The notes beneath the pieces were generated by a model. It did no database searches, was not told the origin of the DNA, and saw only the letters and a list, made by a program, of their open reading frames with translations. A stretch of DNA of 64,000 nucleotides, taken from positions 992,001 through 1,056,000 of the forward strand of contig NZ_BNEO01000001.1 of assembly GCF_014905415.1 (NCBI RefSeq), written 5' to 3'. Each line of letters starts with the position of its first letter. Position 1 is the first letter of the stretch. The DNA comes from Virgibacillus salexigens (GTDB lineage Bacteria; Bacillota; Bacilli; Bacillales; Amphibacillaceae). This document shows, piece after piece, positions 25,933 through 33,794 of this stretch. Position numbers and translations under genes: made by a program.

Positions 25933-27222
25933 TTATTCCCCCTTATTTCTCTTTAAGGTTCTTGCACCTGCTAAAATGAATGGAATATACATGATAACAG
26001 CCAGCACTAAATTAAATACTTGAAGCCCAATTCCACGCCAGCTACCGCCTGTTACTAGATAACCACTTAAAATTGGCGGTGTTGTCCATGGAAGAATTGC
26101 CACTGTTCTTGGCACTATACCAGTAGCTAATGCAATATAGGATGTAATCGTCAATGTTACAGGAATCAATATAAATGGAATTAACATCACAGGGTTTAAT
26201 ACAATTGGTAGTCCAAAAATAACCGGTTCATTAATGTTAAATAGCCCTGCTGGCGCTGATAACTTTGCAACTTGTCGATATGGATGGTTTCTCTCTCTAC
26301 GTATTACAATAAAGACTGCAATTAACAATGCAATGGTCGTTCCTGATCCACCCATAAAAACAAATGAATCTAAGAATGGTTTTGTTACAATATTAGGTAC
26401 GTCAAATGCTGACATACCGCTCTTAAATAAATCGAGATTTTGTTCAATCAGTGGCAAGTAGACCGGTTCAATTACTGATCCAATAATATTCGTCCCATGT
26501 AAACCAAAGAACCATAATAAGTGATTAAGAAAGGATACAACCATTGCTGCGGGCAAAGTATTCCCCAAACCTTGTAACGGTTCTTGAATTGCATTAAAGA
26601 TAACTTCAAAAATACTTTGCTCTGCGAACACATTCATTAATGCCTGGAAAAAACCTAGAATAATTAAAATGATCACCGCAGGTACTAATGCTTTGAAGGA
26701 GCGTGTAACCCCGTCTGGAACACCTTCTGGCATTTTAATAGTCAAATTCGAATTTATCAATATTCTGAAAAGTTCTGTGACAAGAAGCGCTATAATAATT
26801 CCAACAAATAGTCCTTGCGTACCTAACCATGCTGCGGTTAAACCAGCGCCATCCTCTGTCCAAGGGACTAGCATAATAAAACCGGCAGCTGATATGAGAC
26901 CAGCAGATAGCCCATCTACGTCATAAGACTTAGCTAAATTATAAGCTATAGAAAAGGATACTAAAAGACCTAATATAGCAAAAGTACCGTTCCAAATACT
27001 CCCCCCGACTGTTTGCCAATTGCCATCACCAAAGATTCCATTCATCCATTCAACAAAATTAAAGTTGCCAAATGGCGGAAAATTATTAATTAAAATAGCA
27101 AGTGACCCAACGATAATTAATGGCATGATCGCAACGAACCCGTCTCGGACAGCTACTAGATGTCGCTGTGATCCAATACGTCCAGCAATTTCAATGAACT
27201 TTTGCATAAATTTACTGTTCAT
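25933..27222 (-). CDS. PTS lactose/cellobiose/chitobiose-family IIC permease
   Basis: This 429-residue permease has about ten membrane helices and family motifs such as RDGFVAIMPLIIVGS (about 24-38), LNHLLWFFGLHG and FNINEPVIFGLPIVLNP, the last containing the conserved Asn-Glu sugar-binding pair. It moves the disaccharide across the membrane for phosphorylation by IIB. The ATG at 27222 has AAGGGGG seven bases upstream and fits the family N-terminus; the frame upstream is open but unsupported. It starts one base after the GH4 gene ends, so the genes are co-transcribed. Confidence 0.93.
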   Translation of the reverse strand: MNSKFMQKFIEIAGRIGSQRHLVAVRDGFVAIMPLIIVGSLAILINNFPPFGNFNFVEWMNGIFGDGNWQTVGGSIWNGTFAILGLLVSFSIAYNLAKSYDVDGLSAGLISAAGFIMLVPWTEDGAGLTAAWLGTQGLFVGIIIALLVTELFRILINSNLTIKMPEGVPDGVTRSFKALVPAVIILIILGFFQALMNVFAEQSIFEVIFNAIQEPLQGLGNTLPAAMVVSFLNHLLWFFGLHGTNIIGSVIEPVYLPLIEQNLDLFKSGMSAFDVPNIVTKPFLDSFVFMGGSGTTIALLIAVFIVIRRERNHPYRQVAKLSAPAGLFNINEPVIFGLPIVLNPVMLIPFILIPVTLTITSYIALATGIVPRTVAILPWTTPPILSGYLVTGGSWRGIGLQVFNLVLAVIMYIPFILAGARTLKRNKGE

Positions 27223-27223
27223 C

Positions 27224-28540
27224 TTAAATCCCCCTTGAATTAAATTGTGGCAAATATGCTTGATGTGCTTCCAATAACTCATCCAGCACATCCTTGCTTC
27301 TCTTTTCATCAGCAAGTAATGGATTCATCACCATTGCTGTGTATGCATCGTTGTAGTTCCCAGTGATACTTGCTTGAATAACTAGTTCCTCAAAGGCCTT
27401 CATTTGATAAATATGACCTTTAACCGAAAGTGGTAAATGCCCAACAGCAATTGGTTTTGGTCCATTTTTAGTAATAATGCAATTAACTTCAATAACAGCA
27501 TCTTCTGGCAAATCGGGTATTGCTCCATGGTTCCATGTGTTTACCGTCTGAATATCCTGTTTATTATTATAAATGGAGTCCATTAAACTACATGCTACAT
27601 CGCTATAAAAAGCTCCACCACGTTCTTCAAGTTCCTTTGGCTTCTCATATAACGACGGGTTTTTATAAATCTCAAAAAGAGATCCTTCCAAATCCTGAAC
27701 TACCTCGGCTCGTGTGCCATTTTCTTTAAACGCTTTCAAGTCTTTTTTTAGAACATCCGCCGTTTGAAAATAATATTGATGATATGGATTCGGAAGTAGA
27801 CCCGTAGCTTCTATAAACGTCTTGGTCCAGCCTAAATTAACAATATTTGCTGGTGAATAGTCAAGGTCGTGGGTCACTTTTTCTAATACTTCATTCGTTC
27901 GATCTTCTCCATTAACAAGGACCTTACTACCAAATACAAAATGATTCATGCCAATAAATTCAATACTCACTTCATCTGGCTTTACATTTAAAATTTCTGC
28001 AGTCGAATGTCGCATATTAAATGGGATATTGCATACACCGATAACCTTCTTATGCGGAGAATGTTTTAATAAAGCTTCTGTAACAATTCCAGCAGGGTTT
28101 GTGAAATTAATTATCCATGCATTCGGACAAATGTCATGCACGTCTTTCGCTAATTCTAAAAGGACTGGGATAGTACGAAATGCTTTGAAGATACCTCCAG
28201 CTCCGTTTGTTTCTTGCCCAATAAACCCATGGCTTAATGGAATACGTTCGTCTTTTGATCTGGCTTCTAACCCACCCACTCGTATTTGAGTAGAAACAAA
28301 GTCCGCATTTTCAAGTGCTTGCCGGCGATTTAAGGTCCATGTTAGATGAATTGCTTTATTTGATTTCTCTATCATTCGTAATGCTAATCGTCCAATTATT
28401 TCTAGTTTCTCTTTCCCCGCTTCAACATCTACAAGTACAATGTCTGTAACGGGAAATGAGTCATAGCGCCGAATAATTCCTTCAATTATTTCAGGTGTGT
28501 AACTAGACCCTCCACCTACTACTACAAGTTTTAATGTCAT
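27224..28540 (-). CDS. GH4 family 6-phospho-beta-glucosidase (ChbF/LicH/CelF type)
   Basis: This 438-residue enzyme has the N-terminal NAD-binding VVGGGSSYTPE (7-17), TQIRVGGLEAR, GQETNGAGG, and the Mn2+ ligands C170 (GVCNIPFN) and H200 (GMNHF). GH4 enzymes cleave 6-phosphorylated beta-disaccharides by an NAD-dependent oxidation-elimination route. It is the first gene of the PTS operon, with AAAGGAG nine bases before ATG. In Escherichia coli the homologue ChbF acts on chitobiose-6-phosphate only after ChbG deacetylation; a ChbG homologue is encoded across the promoter region here, which favours chitobiose over cellobiose. A cre-like site precedes the gene. Confidence 0.9.
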   Translation of the reverse strand: MTLKLVVVGGGSSYTPEIIEGIIRRYDSFPVTDIVLVDVEAGKEKLEIIGRLALRMIEKSNKAIHLTWTLNRRQALENADFVSTQIRVGGLEARSKDERIPLSHGFIGQETNGAGGIFKAFRTIPVLLELAKDVHDICPNAWIINFTNPAGIVTEALLKHSPHKKVIGVCNIPFNMRHSTAEILNVKPDEVSIEFIGMNHFVFGSKVLVNGEDRTNEVLEKVTHDLDYSPANIVNLGWTKTFIEATGLLPNPYHQYYFQTADVLKKDLKAFKENGTRAEVVQDLEGSLFEIYKNPSLYEKPKELEERGGAFYSDVACSLMDSIYNNKQDIQTVNTWNHGAIPDLPEDAVIEVNCIITKNGPKPIAVGHLPLSVKGHIYQMKAFEELVIQASITGNYNDAYTAMVMNPLLADEKRSKDVLDELLEAHQAYLPQFNSRGI

Positions 28541-28565
28541 TTCCTTTAACTCCTTTGATGTTTTT

Positions 28566-28579
28566 TGAAACCGCTTTTA
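28566..28579. promoter_or_regulatory. candidate catabolite-responsive element (cre)
   Basis: TGAAACCGCTTTTA matches the cre consensus TGWAANCGNTNWCA at all but one position and lies 26 bases before the GH4 start. CcpA control of the PTS operon is therefore likely. Confidence 0.6.
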
Positions 28580-28616
28580 TAATAGTGTATCGTTGTATTT
28601 TGTTGTTCATCTAAAA

Positions 28617-28627
28617 TGTATCATACA
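28617..28627. promoter_or_regulatory. candidate GntR-family operator
   Basis: The perfect palindrome TGTATCATACA lies between the divergent PTS operon and the gntR gene. The size and TGTAT/ATACA form suit UTRA-type GntR regulators. A second inverted repeat, CACTT-N5-AAGTG (28716-28730), lies nearer gntR and could serve autoregulation. Confidence 0.45.
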
Positions 28628-28805
28628 AATTATTTAAAGTCCATACATTTCAAAAAATATGTTTCTTATTGTAATAACATTTATAAAATATTGTCATTAT
28701 ATGTGTAATCTTGTACACTTTAATTAAGTGAATTATTGCTTTTTTATGTCTTTAATTTTAGCGTTAATATATATCCAAACTAGGATCGAGTAAGGAAGTG
28801 TGCAA

Positions 28806-29540
28806 ATGGAAAAGAATCAATCATTACATGCTTATATTAAGGAAGAATTATTGAATCGTATTAAAACAAACAAATATAAGAAAGGAGAGAAAATACCTAC
28901 CGAATTAGAGTTATGTGAAGATTTTGGAGTGAGCAGAACAACCATCCGAACTGCTCTAAATCAACTAACACTAGAAGGGTATTTAAATCGCCACCAAGGA
29001 CGAGGTACATTTGTAGCAGATCAAAAAGTGAAACAAACGCTTTCGCAAACGGTAAAACGCTACAGTGATCAAGTTGCTATTCAAGGCAAAGAAGCTGAGA
29101 TAACTGTATTAGATATACAAGTTATTCCTGCAAATGAATATATCGAGCATTCCTTAGACGTTTCTTTAAACGATCCTATTCAGCGCGTGGAACGTGTGAG
29201 AAAGGCAAATATGGAACCAACGCAATATGAGATTTCCTATATTCCGTGGAATGTTGCTCCAGGCATCACAAAAACGCAAGCAGAATCATCGCTATATGCT
29301 GCTTTAAAAGAAGAGTTTCAAGTACATATAGCCAAAACGATTGAACATGTAGAAATTACGTTAGCAGATGAAAGAGCTTCCAGCCATCTAAATTGTGAAC
29401 AAGGTGCGCCTTGCTTTTATATTGAAACCGTTGCAGAAAACGAAAAAGGAGAGAAAGTAGAGTATTCACGTGCTTTCTTTAGAGGGGATAAAACAAATTT
29501 TGTAATTGAACGTAATTATCCATTTGAAAATAATCTATAA
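28806..29540 (+). CDS. GntR-family transcriptional regulator with UTRA domain (HutC subfamily)
   Basis: This 244-residue protein has an N-terminal winged helix (about 3-72; KIPTELELCEDFGVSRTTIRTAL and GYLNRHQGRGTFVA) and a UTRA effector domain (about 90-238) that binds small molecules, often sugar phosphates. The ATG at 28806 has AAGGAAG seven bases upstream; the GTG at 28800 is too close to that site. It is divergent from the PTS-GH4 operon and followed by the deacetylase gene, so it most likely represses both until the phosphorylated disaccharide appears. It takes the place of the AraC-type ChbR found in enterobacterial chb operons. Confidence 0.88.
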   Translation: MEKNQSLHAYIKEELLNRIKTNKYKKGEKIPTELELCEDFGVSRTTIRTALNQLTLEGYLNRHQGRGTFVADQKVKQTLSQTVKRYSDQVAIQGKEAEITVLDIQVIPANEYIEHSLDVSLNDPIQRVERVRKANMEPTQYEISYIPWNVAPGITKTQAESSLYAALKEEFQVHIAKTIEHVEITLADERASSHLNCEQGAPCFYIETVAENEKGEKVEYSRAFFRGDKTNFVIERNYPFENNL

Positions 29541-29563
29541 TTTTAGAATGTAGGGGGATATTT

Positions 29564-30262
29564 ATGATGCATGTCTTATTCAATGCCGATGATTTCGGAT
29601 TAACCAAGGGCGTAACAGACGGAATTATAATGGCCCATCAAAATGGAGTTGTCACTTCAACAACCTTAATGATGAATGGGAAAGCAGTGAATTATGCTGT
29701 CGCACGTGCTAAAGAGAATGATACATTACATGTCGGCATTCATCTTGTCTTAACATGGGGGAAACCTTTAAGTTCCGTACCGGAATTGGTTTGTGAAAAT
29801 AACCGGTTTAAATATTCAAGCAGGTATCGACACATGGAAGCGCCAAACTTGCAGGCAGTTGAGAAAGAATGGCGTGCACAAATTGAAGCTTTTTTAGCTA
29901 CTGGTCTCTCTCTACACCATATCGATAGTCACCATCATGTACATGGATGGGAACCGCTACAACAGTTAATCATTTCACTGGCAAAAGAATACCAAGTGCC
30001 CGTACGTATAACAGATAACTTAGCTGCAGAACAAGATATTTTATTAACGGAACAAATTTGGTTAGACTTTTATGGGGATGAAGTTTCTGCTGACATTTTT
30101 ACACGGCTGAAGCAGACAAATGCCAAAAGTATCGAAGTAATGACACACCCTGCCATTGTCGATAAGGAATTACGTCAGATTAGCAGCTATACAGATAAAC
30201 GGAAGCAAGAGTTAGATATTCTTTGCTCCTTACACGTCCCCGATTGGGCTATCATTGAGTAA
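29564..30262 (+). CDS. carbohydrate deacetylase, ChbG/YdjC family
   Basis: This 232-residue protein has the YdjC/ChbG metal-binding motifs NADDFG (7-12; D9 and D10), HVGIHL (H60) and DSHHHVH (121-127), plus a C-terminal MTHPA. These enzymes remove an acetyl group from N-acetylated sugars; ChbG acts on chitobiose-6-phosphate and chitotriose-6-phosphate. It follows gntR by 23 bases behind a GGGGG ribosome site and is divergent from the PTS and GH4 genes, so the locus is a functional counterpart of chbBCAFG. Two adjacent ATGs (29564, 29567) leave the exact start open by one residue. Confidence 0.88.
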   Translation: MMHVLFNADDFGLTKGVTDGIIMAHQNGVVTSTTLMMNGKAVNYAVARAKENDTLHVGIHLVLTWGKPLSSVPELVCENNRFKYSSRYRHMEAPNLQAVEKEWRAQIEAFLATGLSLHHIDSHHHVHGWEPLQQLIISLAKEYQVPVRITDNLAAEQDILLTEQIWLDFYGDEVSADIFTRLKQTNAKSIEVMTHPAIVDKELRQISSYTDKRKQELDILCSLHVPDWAIIE

Positions 30263-30289
30263 AGACATCTTCCATATAGGGGGGATTTC

Positions 30290-31033
30290 ATGCAACAAGA
30301 TGATGTATCTGTAGCGAAAGTATGTTTATTAGCTGGGAAAATCATGTTACAAAGCGGTGCTGAAACGTATCGCGTAGAAGATACCATGAACAGGATCGCC
30401 GCTTCTTATGGATTAAAAAAGGCTGAAAGTTATGCTACTCCAACTGGAATTCAATTTTCTACGGAAGGAGAAGCAACCTATTTCCGGAGGATTTCTAATC
30501 GTTCAACAGACTTACATAAGATCGCCGAAGTAAATCATATCTCTCGGCAAATCTCTGCACAAACGATTGAACCAAAGGAAGCTCTCCTGCACCTGAAAGG
30601 TATTCAGCATGCAAGTGAATCTTTTCCTTATTGGATACAAATGATTGCTGCTGCCTTCGTTAGTGGAAGCTTTACGATTATGTTTGGTGGAGCATGGCCA
30701 GATTTTTTACCCTCCTTCTTTGCAGGCGGTATTGGTTTTTTTGCAATGATTTGGTTTGAAAAAGTAGTTGAAATTCGGTTTATTGCTGAATTCTTTGCTT
30801 CCTTTATGATTGCAATAGCTTCAGGAATCGCCATTCACATTGGATTTGGTATACAGATGGATAAAATAATTATTGGTGCGGTCATGCCTCTTGTTCCTGG
30901 TCTGCATATTACCAATGCAGTTCGTGATTTGATGGCTGGACATTTGGTAGCTGGTGTTTCCAAAGGTGTAGAGGCAATTCTCACAGCATTTGCAATTGGT
31001 GCAGGTGTTGCTGTTGTATTTGCAATCATATAG
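30290..31033 (+). CDS. ThrE-family exporter, N-terminal module (DUF1212/YjjP-like)
   Basis: This 247-residue protein has a soluble N-terminal domain with LLAGKIMLQSGAETYRVEDTM, the signature of the ThrE/YjjP N-terminal domain, then about five membrane helices ending in VMPLVPGLHITNAVRDLM. In Corynebacterium ThrE exports threonine and serine as one polypeptide. Here, as in YjjP/YjjB systems, the two membrane modules are separate genes. The substrate is unknown and may be a small amino acid or dicarboxylate. A GGGGG ribosome site precedes the ATG. It is followed 18 bases later by the partner gene. Confidence 0.82.
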   Translation: MQQDDVSVAKVCLLAGKIMLQSGAETYRVEDTMNRIAASYGLKKAESYATPTGIQFSTEGEATYFRRISNRSTDLHKIAEVNHISRQISAQTIEPKEALLHLKGIQHASESFPYWIQMIAAAFVSGSFTIMFGGAWPDFLPSFFAGGIGFFAMIWFEKVVEIRFIAEFFASFMIAIASGIAIHIGFGIQMDKIIIGAVMPLVPGLHITNAVRDLMAGHLVAGVSKGVEAILTAFAIGAGVAVVFAII

Positions 31034-31051
31034 ATGTAGGAGCTGATATGT

Positions 31052-31495
31052 ATGATTATCGCCCAACTAGTTACTAGTTTTATTGCGGCTAGCGGTTTTG
31101 GTGTCCTATTTAATGCACCACGTCAAGCCTTAATCCAATGCGGGATGGTTGGTATGTTTGGCTGGATTCTTTATTATATTTTAGTTGATCAAGGTATAGA
31201 TGCTGTTCCAGCTACGATCTTTGGATCGATGCTTGTAGCAATACTTAGTCACCTATGCGCAAGACTATATAAGACACCAATTATTATTTTTAACGTATCT
31301 GGCATTATTCCTCTTGTACCCGGAGGGATTGCGTATGATGCTATGAGACATTTTGTTGAGAATGATTATTTTACAGCCGTACAACTTTCAACTAAGGTAA
31401 TGCTGCTTGCCGGTGCGATTGCTATCGGACTCATGTTTTCAGAGGTTGCTAACCAGATCATTAAAAAAACTTGGGGTTGGCTCCGTCCGGAATAG
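31052..31495 (+). CDS. ThrE-family exporter, C-terminal module (DUF3815/YjjB-like)
   Basis: This 147-residue membrane protein of about four or five helices carries VSGIIPLVPGGIAYDAM, the partner motif of the LVPG loop in the upstream protein. It matches the ThrE_2/YjjB half and is expected to form one transporter with the product of 30290-31033. AGGAG lies nine bases before the ATG. The pair is encoded between the deacetylase gene and zwf with no functional link visible. Confidence 0.82.
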   Translation: MIIAQLVTSFIAASGFGVLFNAPRQALIQCGMVGMFGWILYYILVDQGIDAVPATIFGSMLVAILSHLCARLYKTPIIIFNVSGIIPLVPGGIAYDAMRHFVENDYFTAVQLSTKVMLLAGAIAIGLMFSEVANQIIKKTWGWLRPE

Positions 31496-31593
31496 TTGAT
31501 TTTAGGATTTTTTCCTTATAAGATAGGTTGTATTATAATAACTTACATTTAGCTCATAAGCTAATTCGTAAATAGAAAATGGAGAGGGTATTC

Positions 31594-33060
31594 ATGAGTA
31601 CAGATAAACCAAATGCAATTATTGTTATCTTTGGAGCAACAGGAGACTTATCTAAGCGAAAATTATTCCCTTCCATTTACCGGCTATATAAAAATGGTAA
31701 GATTGGTGAGGAATTTGCAGTGGTGGGTCTTGCACGACGTCCATGGACAAATGATGTGTTTAGAGAAAATGTCCGTAATTCTATCGAGCAGTCATCCTCA
31801 AAAGAAGAGGATTTAGAAGATTTTTCTTCCCACTTTTATTATCATTCCTTTGACGTGACAGACACATCTTCGTATGATGATTTAAATAATCTGTTAGAGG
31901 ACTTGGAAGGGCATTACCAAACAGATGGAAATAGAATCTTTTATCTTGCAATGGCGCCTGAATATTTTGGTTCAATTGCCAATCAATTAGAGGAAAATGG
32001 TCTGAAGAATGGAAAAGGTTGGACAAGACTTGTTATTGAAAAGCCATTCGGACATGATTTAGATTCCGCCAAGGAATTAAACAATCAAATTCGACATGCA
32101 TTTGATGAAGATCAAATTTACCGAATTGATCATTACCTAGGCAAAGAAATGGTACAAAATATTGAAGTAATCCGTTTTGCTAATGGCATATTTGAACATC
32201 TTTGGAATAATCGATTCATCTCGAATATTCAAATCACATCTAGTGAGAAATTAGGAGTTGAAGAGCGAGCGCGTTACTATGATCATTCAGGGGCAACTAG
32301 AGATATGGTACAAAATCATATGTTGCAAATGGTTGCTTTATTAGCCATGGAGCCACCAATTAAATTGACGCCAGAAGAGATTCGATCAGAAAAAGTAAAA
32401 GTACTTCGTGCGCTTCGTCTTGTAGATCCAGAGAAAGTAAATGAATTTTTCGTTCGCGGTCAATATGGCAGCAGTAACTCTATCAAGGGATATCGTGAAG
32501 AAGCAACAGATCTTGCCAACTCAACTACCGAAACATTTGTTGCTGGTAAAGTAATGATTGATAACTATCGTTGGGCTGGAGTTCCCTTTTATATTCGAAC
32601 AGGTAAAAAGATGAAGGAAAAGTCAACAAAAATTGTGGTTGAATTCAATGATATACCAATGAATTTATACTACAAAAATGAGACCGAAAAACACCCAAAT
32701 CTGTTAATAATTAATATTCAACCTAATGAAGGAATTACCTTATACTTAAATGCTAAAAAAGCTGGAATTGGCTCTATTGCTGAACCGATCAAGCTTTCTT
32801 ACACAAATAATGGCGTTGATGATATAAATACACCAGAAGCGTATGAGAAATTACTATATGATTGTATCATTGGTGATACAACCAATTTTACACATTGGGA
32901 TGAAGTGGCGCATTCGTGGGAATTTGTAGATTCGCTACTAGATGCATGGGCAGCAGTAACACCAGACTTTCCTAACTACCCTGCAGGATCGATGGGACCT
33001 GAAGCTGCGGATGATTTATTAGAAAAGGATGGCTTTCATTGGTGGCCAATTACAGACTAG
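31594..33060 (+). CDS. zwf: glucose-6-phosphate 1-dehydrogenase
   Basis: This 488-residue enzyme catalyses NADP-linked oxidation of glucose-6-phosphate, the entry step of the oxidative pentose phosphate pathway. It has the Rossmann motif IFGATGDLSKRKLFP (12-26), the active-site RIDHYLGKE near residue 182, and the conserved VIEKPFGHD. The ATG at 31594 has GGAGAGG six bases upstream; an in-frame ATG at 31579 overlaps that ribosome site and is unlikely. It is monocistronic with a strong terminator. gndA, two steps further in the pathway, is also in this window but on the other strand. Confidence 0.96.
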   Translation: MSTDKPNAIIVIFGATGDLSKRKLFPSIYRLYKNGKIGEEFAVVGLARRPWTNDVFRENVRNSIEQSSSKEEDLEDFSSHFYYHSFDVTDTSSYDDLNNLLEDLEGHYQTDGNRIFYLAMAPEYFGSIANQLEENGLKNGKGWTRLVIEKPFGHDLDSAKELNNQIRHAFDEDQIYRIDHYLGKEMVQNIEVIRFANGIFEHLWNNRFISNIQITSSEKLGVEERARYYDHSGATRDMVQNHMLQMVALLAMEPPIKLTPEEIRSEKVKVLRALRLVDPEKVNEFFVRGQYGSSNSIKGYREEATDLANSTTETFVAGKVMIDNYRWAGVPFYIRTGKKMKEKSTKIVVEFNDIPMNLYYKNETEKHPNLLIINIQPNEGITLYLNAKKAGIGSIAEPIKLSYTNNGVDDINTPEAYEKLLYDCIIGDTTNFTHWDEVAHSWEFVDSLLDAWAAVTPDFPNYPAGSMGPEAADDLLEKDGFHWWPITD

Positions 33061-33070
33061 TTCATGTGAA

Positions 33071-33108
33071 CAAGATACCTTACTACAACGTGAGGTATCT
33101 TGTTTTTT
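33071..33108. terminator. intrinsic terminator of zwf, usable in both directions
   Basis: A perfect 10-bp stem (CAAGATACCT / AGGTATCTTG) is followed by TTTTTT. It lies between convergent genes and can serve both. Confidence 0.9.
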
Positions 33109-33113
33109 ACATG

Positions 33114-33416
33114 CTAATCACCAGATTGATTATCAGGCATCATACCAGTAATGATTAGTACCACCGCTGTAATAAGATGCATAATCATACCAATCCCTGG
33201 AATCCATCCAATTAAAGAAGTTAGAATTCCAATTATACTTCCTGCTGTTGCTCCACCATCTCTTCTTGATAAGATCAACGTTATAATATGAAGTACGAGC
33301 ATAACAAATAGTGGCCCCCATAAATTCGATATAATAAAAGCTCCACCAAGTATTGGAAAACCTAATAACGCTTCAAATATTCCCGTAATCCATTTCATAA
33401 TTCGTGATATTGACAT
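33114..33416 (-). CDS. small hydrophobic membrane protein, unknown function
   Basis: This 100-residue protein has three or four membrane helices and a short cytoplasmic-type loop (SRRDGGATAG). I do not recognise a named family. The ATG at 33416 has GGAGG seven bases upstream; the frame extends further without support. It stands alone, convergent with zwf and far from the RND operon. The good ribosome site and codon usage similar to its neighbours make it a likely real gene. Confidence 0.6.
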   Translation of the reverse strand: MSISRIMKWITGIFEALLGFPILGGAFIISNLWGPLFVMLVLHIITLILSRRDGGATAGSIIGILTSLIGWIPGIGMIMHLITAVVLIITGMMPDNQSGD

Positions 33417-33794
33417 AGCCTTACCTCCAATCTTACTACCGATTACTATTCCCAAAATGCTTCGTTGTAAACGAATCTCTAAGAAAAATTAGCAGCTCTC
33501 ATTTTAATTAATTATCAATTTTTTCATCAGTGGGCACTGCTTCAGCTAACTCGCCAAGCACGCTTACCCGATTAGAACATCACAACCCACGCTATTTGAC
33601 ACCAGAATCATGTCTATGACATTTGCTAAGAGTTACGGAAAAATCTGTCTATCCCTTTTGATAATCATATACTCATGTAAAACGGTCTTCTAGCATCAGT
33701 GCATGTTCCTTTTCTCGACAAAAGGAACTCCCTCCAAGTAACAGATTTAGTTTCCAGTCTACTTTGAAGGGAGTGTATCAAATAACCGTTCGGA
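33417..33794. other. 378-base gap with two adjoining hairpins
   Basis: No credible gene is visible. Near the right end lie two neighbouring inverted repeats: GTTCCTTTT / AAAAGGAAC (33705-33728) and ACTCCCTCCAAGTA / TACTTTGAAGGGAGT (33727-33774). They follow the RND gene on the minus strand and may end or protect its message, though no T-run follows. Confidence 0.4.

Noticed and set aside
30187-31066. Several minus-strand frames over the ThrE-type genes
   Set aside because: They mirror the plus-strand genes, which have family motifs, good ribosome sites and tight spacing.
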